A stretch of DNA of 64,000 nucleotides from Oleidesulfovibrio alaskensis DSM 16109 (GTDB taxonomy: Bacteria > Desulfobacterota > Desulfovibrionia > Desulfovibrionales > Desulfovibrionaceae): NCBI RefSeq assembly GCF_000482745.1, contig NZ_AXWQ01000015.1:62001-126000 (forward strand), written 5' to 3'. The notes beneath the pieces are model-generated. The model did no database searches. It was not told the origin of the DNA and saw nothing but the letters and a program-made list of their open reading frames with translations. Below, piece by piece: positions 51,314-57,489 of this stretch (within the stretch, counting starts at the first letter, position 1; the number at the start of each line of letters is the position of its first letter). Made by a program: the position numbers and the translations under genes.

Positions 51314-54007
51314 TCATTTAATAAATGTAACCCTTGCCGTTGTTCGCCCTTTACCGGCATGCTCCGAGCTGATACGCACTTTTTCCTTTTTAAACTCCGC
51401 AGCTGCCTTGATGATGCCCACAAAGTATTCTCCGTAATCCCTCTGCGACTTATATGTCATAACAAGCGTATCGCCCTGATCGTCATACTCAAATTTAGGC
51501 GGGCGTACGCCGGGATTGTCCTTTGTCAGGTGCCTGTGGATATCATTCATGGCCAGCAGAAACTCTTTAAGGGTTTCCCCTTTAAAGTACTGCCTGTACA
51601 TTCTGTTAAAAGCCTGCAGGCTTGCACGCCCTGCTTTTTCAAAAAACAACTTGGGCTGTTCGCCCGTGCGCTGGCATACTATTTCAGCCATCTGACGCAA
51701 CACCTGATCGGGGTAGGAATTTCCCGGCATGAAGACAGGCTCGCCCATGGTTTTAGAAACATGAGCAAACACGTCATCCCCATAGATATCTTTTATAAAA
51801 TTCATAAATATTTTCGGCAAAATACCGCGCATCTTTCCGGAAGACTCATGCAGCAGCCCTTCATCCGTCTGCTCATTTTTAAACTTTGATGACAGGGTGT
51901 GCAGTTCCGTGGACAACCTGACAAGCGCCGTGGATTCCCTGTTGGCCTCATGAGAAAACTCGTATGCGTCCACTGCTATTTCATAAATTTTGTCAATACG
52001 GCCGCTTATCTCCTCCGTGGCGGCAGACTGTTCTTCAGCGGCGGTGGCAATCTGTGAAATGCGAGCAGTCATCTCTTCAATATTATTCATAATATCTTCA
52101 AGAGCCTTACCTGCATCTTCTGACAGCTGGGAAGATTTTTCCACATGCACTTTCGTTTCATCCATTGACCGCACTGCCGCTGTGGAACCTGTCTGTATCT
52201 GCACGATGGCGTTTTCAACTTCCTTGGTTGCGCTCATGGTCTTTTCAGCAAGTTTGCGCACTTCATCCGCCACCACGGCAAATCCCCGTCCGGCATCCCC
52301 TGCCCTTGCTGCTTCAATGGCTGCGTTAAGTGCCAGCAAATTTGTCTGATCAGCTATATCATTAATTACAGAGATAATACGTCCAATTTCTTCCGCCTTT
52401 CCATCCAGACTGTTCAGTACCGATGCAAGATGCTCTGCAGAAGAAGATACGCTGCGCACGGCCTCTATGGCGCCGGTTACCAGACCTACCCCTCGACGGG
52501 CGGACTCCGCTCCTTCTGATGCCGTGTGTGATGTCGAGGACGCGTTACCTGCGACTTCGTTAACTGTAGTCATCATCTGGCGTATGGCGGCAGCCACTAT
52601 TTCAGACTCTTCCTTCTGCGCTTCGGCTCCGCGCGCCTGATGGTCAGCGGAAGATGACAGGATTTCTGAAGAAGCGGAAACCTGCTCTGCCAGCTTGTTT
52701 ACCTTAAGCCCGACACCGGCCAGTTCCGCCTTCTGTTCTTGAAGAGCGGTCTGTTCTTCTTCCGTACGGTTAAGGGCAACCTGCGCTTCCTGCGCTTTCT
52801 GCCTTGCCTCTTCTACCTGTGCAAGAACGCTTTGTTTTTCTGCAGAAAGACGCGCTACGGTGGACTGTATTGAATTTTTGAGCGGAAGCAGACTTGATGA
52901 AAATACGCCGTGAACCTCGGCCGTCAGGTCACCCCCATTAATTCTTTCAGCATAATCAACAAGAACAGAAAGAGATTTTACAATGGATGAACCAGATGCC
53001 CAGACAATAAAACAGGCCATTATCAAAGCTACCAATGTCAACGCCAGCGAGCTGTATAGTTCGTTCCGGTAGTGTGAAATGCGTTTTTCCAGCAAGATAG
53101 TCATTTCGGCGTCTGCAGCATCCCACAGAACAGCCAAGCTGCCGGAAAGAGCGGAAACAGAGTTCATAAAACCATCCGGAACATTGCCCGCAGCCATACT
53201 TTCAAGCTGGGCGGCTAATGCGGTATTGGCTTTGGCGTATTGTTTGAACGCCGGTGGAATGTTTTTGTGCAGGGAAGGAGATTCGCCGTAAAAATTCTGA
53301 TCTTCGTTCATTGCCGTATCAAACGAAGCCTGAATGCGTTCCTGATCGTTTTTCAGCTGCGCTGCGAAAATAGAAAGCTCCGTGGCTTCCTGCCTGCTGA
53401 CGCTTTGACTGCGCAACAACCGGCTGCCTGTTTCCGCTATGGTTGCCAGCCTGATGTGGGCTGCGGGCACTGCTAGCAGCGTTATGTCCATCAGATAATA
53501 ACTGTCCAGATCGGGATCGAGAATGAGGTTTGAAGTGTCTCCCCCGTGGGTCACCATCCTGCCGATGTCAGTGATCATCCGTCTGACGTCGGGCAGCATG
53601 CTCTGCTCAACGCCGCCTGCCAGCTTCTTCCACCTATTCATGACAGCCGAATACAAAAGGTCCTCTCTATCCCGCAGAGCAAGACCTTGCGGGGTAAACT
53701 GCAGGTCATCTCCCACTTCGGCGTGTACAGGTGCAAGGGATCTGAGATTGCTGTCAATCACAGCCAGCGCAGCTTTGACCTTTGCGGTATCTTCCGTAAC
53801 AAGCCCCCCCGTCACATCAGGAAAAGCTGCCAGTGCATGCTGCAGCGGGCGTTGATATCTGTTTCCGTAAATTTCAAGCTCACTGAATCTGATATCGTAC
53901 CGGATGCCTGCGACGAACGCATACAAAAGCACGGCGATAGGCAGCAGAAAAACCACACTGGACAGAGTCAGCTTAAGCTCAATGGACTTGGAATCAAGAA
54001 ACCGCAT
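51314..54007 (-). CDS. Methyl-accepting chemotaxis protein with C-terminal H-NOX haem domain
   Basis: This 897-residue protein has a first helix (SSVVFLLPIAVLLYAFVAG), a periplasmic helical region of about 280 residues, a second helix (LALTLVALIMACFIVWASG), a HAMP-like linker, coiled coils, a standard signalling tip (IADQTNLLALNAAIEAARAGDAGRG...) and a C-terminal H-NOX domain from about residue 726 (RGILPKIFMNFIKDIYGDDVF). Aligned from memory to Thermoanaerobacter H-NOX, it keeps the proximal haem ligand H824 (NDIHRHLTK), the conserved proline P836, the YxSxR haem-propionate motif (Y852, S854, R856) and the distal tyrosine at 861 (equivalent to Y140). It is thus a probable O2 or NO chemoreceptor. 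ATG 54007 with GGAG six bases upstream is preferred to ATG 54013. Confidence 0.93.
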   Translation of the reverse strand: MRFLDSKSIELKLTLSSVVFLLPIAVLLYAFVAGIRYDIRFSELEIYGNRYQRPLQHALAAFPDVTGGLVTEDTAKVKAALAVIDSNLRSLAPVHAEVGDDLQFTPQGLALRDREDLLYSAVMNRWKKLAGGVEQSMLPDVRRMITDIGRMVTHGGDTSNLILDPDLDSYYLMDITLLAVPAAHIRLATIAETGSRLLRSQSVSRQEATELSIFAAQLKNDQERIQASFDTAMNEDQNFYGESPSLHKNIPPAFKQYAKANTALAAQLESMAAGNVPDGFMNSVSALSGSLAVLWDAADAEMTILLEKRISHYRNELYSSLALTLVALIMACFIVWASGSSIVKSLSVLVDYAERINGGDLTAEVHGVFSSSLLPLKNSIQSTVARLSAEKQSVLAQVEEARQKAQEAQVALNRTEEEQTALQEQKAELAGVGLKVNKLAEQVSASSEILSSSADHQARGAEAQKEESEIVAAAIRQMMTTVNEVAGNASSTSHTASEGAESARRGVGLVTGAIEAVRSVSSSAEHLASVLNSLDGKAEEIGRIISVINDIADQTNLLALNAAIEAARAGDAGRGFAVVADEVRKLAEKTMSATKEVENAIVQIQTGSTAAVRSMDETKVHVEKSSQLSEDAGKALEDIMNNIEEMTARISQIATAAEEQSAATEEISGRIDKIYEIAVDAYEFSHEANRESTALVRLSTELHTLSSKFKNEQTDEGLLHESSGKMRGILPKIFMNFIKDIYGDDVFAHVSKTMGEPVFMPGNSYPDQVLRQMAEIVCQRTGEQPKLFFEKAGRASLQAFNRMYRQYFKGETLKEFLLAMNDIHRHLTKDNPGVRPPKFEYDDQGDTLVMTYKSQRDYGEYFVGIIKAAAEFKKEKVRISSEHAGKGRTTARVTFIK

Positions 54008-54238
54008 AATCATCTCCGTCAGTTTTATTCGGCAATGCTCTGTCAGGACACTGCAGAGCTATCTATCATTCCCCGCCAACCTAAAAACATTCTTCAATAT
54101 AAAATGTGTATGAGCTCAACTGTAATGATTTTTTATCGTAATTTATGACTGACCTCTTCAGGCTGGATTCAAAAAAAGCGCTGCAACCCAACGAGCAGGA
54201 CTGCCAGCACCACGGCAACCACGATCCGCCTGTAAATG

Positions 54239-54278
54239 AAAAGGCTGGCTGAGAAATGAACCTCAGCCAGCCTTTTTG
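54239..54278. terminator. Strong hairpin with T run
   Basis: The stem AAAAGGCTGGCTGAG/CTCAGCCAGCCTTTT with an eight-base loop is flanked by A and T runs, like a bidirectional terminator. No supportable gene ends here, so it may be a relic or serve a transcript I cannot identify. Confidence 0.65.
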
Positions 54279-54387
54279 TGGATACCCTTTCAGCTGCATT
54301 TGCCTTCACTGTCCGTGGAGACTCGTTACGTCTAGCAGCCAAGTGTCGATCTTCAGTTATGTTTTATGGCAGGAGAACAAAACGACA

Positions 54388-54449
54388 CAGGCTTATACCC
54401 CTTGTGTACCACCGCTGTGTACCAGACGGTGCTTTGGGATATAAGCCTG
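54388..54449. repeat. Inverted repeat in island boundary
   Basis: The arms CAGGCTTATACCC (54388-54400) and GGGATATAAGCCTG (54436-54449) are inverted with one base difference. Between and after them, short TATACCCC and GTGTACC words recur. It might mark a recombinase site. Confidence 0.45.
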
Positions 54450-54484
54450 CTAAAAATTCAGCTATTACAGCTGATTATGTGTGC

Positions 54485-54503
54485 TGGCGGAGAGGGTGGG
54501 ATT
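54485..54503 (-). other. tRNA-Ser 3'-tail-like sequence, candidate att site
   Basis: On the minus strand the 19 bases AATCCCACCCTCTCCGCCA look like the T-arm end, acceptor and CCA of a tRNA-Ser gene. The sequence upstream (on the minus strand) does not fold into a tRNA, so this is not a working gene. Integrases often use tRNA 3' ends, so it may be an attachment-site relic of the island to the right. No integrase gene is in the window. Confidence 0.4.
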
Positions 54504-54705
54504 TCACTGGTGGGAATCCCAAAATCTCCAACATGCTGAAATTACAGGGTTATACCCCGTTTTCAGTGAAAGAGTGTGTACCCTGCCTTTGTAGCTAATG
54601 AATCACGCTTGGTCAAGATTTTGCATAGTTGAAATTGATTCCACTACGTTAGGCGCAAAAAGCTCATATCTTCATTGCCGGGATTCGAACCAAAATCCCA
54701 ATCGC

Positions 54706-54948
54706 ATGTCGAAAATTGAAATTACAGAGGAAAAAGGAGGATCACTTTCTGTCAGAAAGATAACTAGAAATTGGAATCGTGAGTCCAACGAGTGGTTCTA
54801 TGAGACGCTTGGTAACTGGGTGCCCGTTGAGAGTCCTAGAGAGGTGGCCCCTATTTTTCGGACAGGTTGGCGGTCTCAACAAGGTGAACCGTTCATTCAG
54901 TTACGCCGCCTGAGAGGCACGCAGGTTGAAAGGTGGTCTCACCCATAG
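54706..54948 (+). pseudogene. Hypothetical gene truncated by the IS3-family element
   Basis: An 80-codon frame starts MSKIEITEEKGGSLSVRKIT. Its first 45 codons precede the IS end at 54840; the rest (VAPIFRTGWRSQQ...) is read from IS sequence. So a host gene fragment is fused to IS sequence. There is no ribosome site before the ATG and no continuation is visible right of the IS. The original function is not recognised. Confidence 0.5.
54840..54863 (+). repeat. IS3-family terminal inverted repeat (orfB side)
   Basis: It begins AGAGGTGGCCCCTATTTTTC. The first seven bases are identical to the inverted opposite end at 56391 and the rest is partly matched, as in other IS3-type ends. Confidence 0.7.
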
Positions 54949-55680
54949 CACAGGTCTTCCGAAGGATGCTTTGTCAGGTGTTCTGCCGCTTTAGCTGGAA
55001 TGCAGATGGTCGCCATTATAATAGTAAACTAAATCCAGTTGCCGATGTCCGTTCTTGCATCGCTTTCCGTTTCAAAAGCCTTTAGGTAGATATACTTGTA
55101 TTCCAAGGGGTGTATAGGCATTCGATCTTAACGTTGTCCGTCCAGCGGCCACCGCCACCCATTGATATCCGTATGTCAGCGTTTTTAAGCGCTGGGTGAA
55201 CTCGTGGCTCGTAAATTGACTGCCCTAGTTAATAATGAAAATTTCAGGCCTACCGAACAGCCGGAATACTTCTTCGCCGCCACACGAAGTCAGTCTCCGT
55301 GGTGTTCGACACCCGCCAAGATAAAACTTTTCGGCGGTGCCAGCCCATTATAGCTACCAGATACAAAACACATCGACGCCTTGGTATATAGCTGGTGTCG
55401 GCTTACCATGCTTGATTGGCCTTTTCGACAGCCATTTCATGCATCAAATACAGATAAACCATGTGCTGCGGATGCGTTTGGTAGGTTCATGGCTTCTAGT
55501 AAATCGCCAGTAACCACATCTTGCGCATAACCAGGGCATTTCAAGAAACTGCTCGTCTGTCAAACCGTATAAACGCGAAATGCAATCCGCTCTCACCAGA
55601 CTTCTTGTAGTAAAAAACGGAACGGCTAAAGCCAATAAGACAGCATTGCCTGAATATGCTTGAAATGCTACTAGAAAACG
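54939..55680 (-). pseudogene. IS3-family transposase orfB remnant
   Basis: In shifting frames the minus strand encodes typical IS3 integrase-core sequence: RQCCLIGFSRSVFYYKKSGESG, then EMPW, ADTSYIP, LYLVAIMGWH, KVLSW, EVFRLFGRPEIFIIN, GSQFTSHEFTQRLK, ISMGGGGRWTDNVKIECLYTPW and RPSAF. A stop codon has replaced the catalytic aspartate region of the usual NTDQGSQF motif, and several frameshifts are present. It cannot make an active transposase. Confidence 0.82.
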
Positions 55681-56139
55681 TACAAGAACTGTGAGGTTAA
55701 GTGACCAACATTTTGGTCTAGTATTCCCTTCGAACGCTTCAGAAGATATGTACCCGATGTGTTCGTGTCTTATTTGCGATTGTAAAACTGTTTTGGGTAG
55801 ATGAAAATATATATTCTTGATTCGTCTTTTGATTTAAACTACTTATCGCGTAACCTTTCATGTTTCAATTTGCTAAATACTTTTAGCGACTGTTTGTTGT
55901 CCCAGTAATTCCATTTGTGACTCATACTTGCTGTTATTCCATGGCCTGAAAGCATGTTGCGAAATGATTTTCTTGCGTTTTGGCAACCATGTTCACTGTG
56001 TTACATTATGTCTGCCCTAGTGCTTCAAGCACTCAAAGCCATTTGATTGGCATTTTGAGCCAATTTTGCATTTATTTTGGCATTGGCCAGCTGAGCTGGG
56101 AATGACGATACTCTACTACCCCTCTCCTTCGGGCAAGGC
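55681..56139. other. 458-base AT-rich segment inside the IS remnant
   Basis: This stretch separates the orfA and orfB remnants, which are normally adjacent. It is AT-rich and has no open frame with recognisable product. It may be inserted DNA or strongly decayed IS sequence. Confidence 0.45.
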
Positions 56140-56331
56140 TTAACGACCAAAGCCTTTGGCTAAAAAATCACGCTTCACGAGCAATTGTCCAATCTTGGCG
56201 CAGAGCTCTTTGATCTGTAGTCGTTATTGGCAAATTGTCTCTCGACCTTGCCTGCGAAAATGCCTACCACCCCTTTTAGCTGCCTTGGCTTTAAATCCCG
56301 CCAAGTAACGCTTGCTTTTGCTCTTTGGCAT
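56140..56331 (-). pseudogene. IS3-family transposase orfA remnant
   Basis: GGAGG precedes an ATG at 56331, followed by MPKSKSKRYLAGFKAKAAKR, which is like the start of IS3 orfA, then a short altered part, an in-frame stop, and QIKELCAKIGQLLVKRDFLAKGFGR, like the leucine-zipper end of orfA. The central part (about 35-40 residues, including the helix-turn-helix) is missing. A longer overlapping frame on the same strand (to 56417) is not a real product. Confidence 0.75.
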
Positions 56332-56367
56332 GATTCCTCCGTCTGTCTTGGCTCAACAGTATACGTC

Positions 56368-56391
56368 TGGCCAAGTTTTGGGATCACCTCT
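56368..56391 (-). repeat. IS3-family terminal inverted repeat (orfA side)
   Basis: Read on the minus strand it begins AGAGGTGATCCCAAAACTTG. It pairs with the end at 54840. Confidence 0.7.
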
Positions 56392-56514
56392 GATTGAGGT
56401 TTCCGCCTTAAAAGCAATATTTTTAGTGTGTTATGGTTGTCAAAAAAACTCCAGAAGGCAATATTTTCTAGCTAGGTTGAAAAAAAAATGATAGAAAAAA
56501 GATGGAGAGAGTGA

Positions 56515-57480
56515 ATGGCAACATCCGAACAGATAAAATCGTTAATAAGATCGCATTGTGATAATGATCGTGAGAGATTCCTTACGATTGCATTACAAGT
56601 TGCCGCGCATGAGGCCAAGAAAGGCCATGATGGGATTGCGCATGATATCCGAAGCCTTGTTGATAAGGCCAAGTCCGGATCAGGTAAAGTTATCCCGTTC
56701 AATCGCGAGTTTAGTGATCTTGTTCTTGCTTCGAGTCCTAGTACCCAAATTTCTGAGCTTATTTTAGCGCGTGAGAAGTGTGATAGGATTCAGAGGATTA
56801 TACTTGAATATCGCCAACAGGATAAGCTGAAAAAACATGGGCTTGGGAACAGAAAAAAAATTTTGTTGGCAGGGCCTCCTGGAACGGGCAAAACCCTAAC
56901 CGCCTCTGTATTGGCTAGTGAGTTGAAACTACCGCTTTTTACCATATTAATGGACAAGTTGGTAACCAAATTTATGGGCGAGACAAGCGCTAAGCTTAGA
57001 CAGATATTCGATTTAATTCGCGCTAGGCGGGGAGTCTATTTGTTTGATGAGTTTGATGCCATTGGCGCAGAGCGTGGCAGGGAAAATGATGTAGGGGAAA
57101 TGCGGCGTGTTCTTAATTCTTTCTTGCAGCTAATTGAGCAGGAAAAATCTGACAGTCTTATTATTGCGGCCACCAACAATGCAAAAATTCTTGACCATGC
57201 TTTATTTAGAAGGTTTGACGATATTCTTTATTATGATTTGCCAACGACGGATGAGATTATACGTCTGATTAAGAATCGACTTTGTGAGTTCAAGCCTGCA
57301 AAAATGTCATTAAAAACTACTATCATGGCGGCAGAAAAACTAAGCCACGCCGAGATAGGTCAAGCTTGCGATGATGCTATAAAGGCTGCTATATTGTCTG
57401 ACAGACAGAAGGTTACAGCGACAGATCTCAAGGCAATGCTGAAAGAACGCCGCTCTGCATATGGATACTCTAGCTCCTAA
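56515..57480 (+). CDS. ietA: AAA+ ATPase, IetA-like
   Basis: This 321-residue protein has one AAA+ domain: Walker A GPPGTGKT at 120-127, Walker B LFDEFDAIG (D178, E179), sensor-1 AATNN at 219-222 and an arginine-finger-like RRF at 232-234, with a helical lid (HAEIGQACDDAIKAAI). The N-terminal 110 residues are helical and unrecognised. It is followed nine bases later by a subtilisin-like protease. This pair matches the IetAS module, which I recall as a plasmid-stability toxin-antitoxin pair of Agrobacterium and later as an antiphage system; in it the ATPase restrains or controls the protease. GGAGAG precedes the ATG. It is AT-richer than the core genes. Confidence 0.82.
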   Translation: MATSEQIKSLIRSHCDNDRERFLTIALQVAAHEAKKGHDGIAHDIRSLVDKAKSGSGKVIPFNREFSDLVLASSPSTQISELILAREKCDRIQRIILEYRQQDKLKKHGLGNRKKILLAGPPGTGKTLTASVLASELKLPLFTILMDKLVTKFMGETSAKLRQIFDLIRARRGVYLFDEFDAIGAERGRENDVGEMRRVLNSFLQLIEQEKSDSLIIAATNNAKILDHALFRRFDDILYYDLPTTDEIIRLIKNRLCEFKPAKMSLKTTIMAAEKLSHAEIGQACDDAIKAAILSDRQKVTATDLKAMLKERRSAYGYSSS

Positions 57481-57489
57481 TCTATATCA

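Larger units (their letters stand above)
54014..54705. other. Gene-poor stretch at the core/accessory boundary
   Basis: From the start of the H-NOX receptor to the truncated hypothetical gene there is no supportable complete gene. It holds one strong hairpin, inverted repeats, a tRNA-Ser-tail-like sequence and a T-loop-like sequence GGGATTCGAACC near 54679. Base composition becomes AT-richer rightwards. This looks like the left edge of an accessory island. Confidence 0.55.
54840..56391 (-). mobile_element. Decayed IS3-family insertion sequence
   Basis: The 1552-base element is bounded by related ends: AGAGGTGGCCCC at 54840 and, inverted, AGAGGTGATCCC ending at 56391, matching the TGAGGTG-type ends of IS3-family elements. 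Inside, on the minus strand, are an orfA remnant (56140-56331) and an orfB remnant (54939-55680), both broken. Flanking bases do not show a clear target duplication, so the copy is old. A 458-base middle segment between orfA and orfB has no recognisable IS3 sequence. Confidence 0.78.

Noticed and set aside
54144..54251. 35-codon plus-strand frame starting MTDLFRLDSKKAL
   Set aside because: It has no ribosome site and its end runs into the 54239 hairpin; there is no evidence beyond the open frame.
54081..54299. Small hydrophobic peptide on the minus strand ending RIVVAVVLAVLLVGLQRFF
   Set aside because: A membrane-helix-like stretch exists in one frame, but there is no start codon with a ribosome site and a hairpin crosses its upstream part.
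56175..56417. 80-codon minus-strand open frame with KASVTWRDLKPRQLKG
   Set aside because: The overlapping frame from ATG 56331 reads as IS3 orfA, so this frame is an out-of-frame shadow of the relic.
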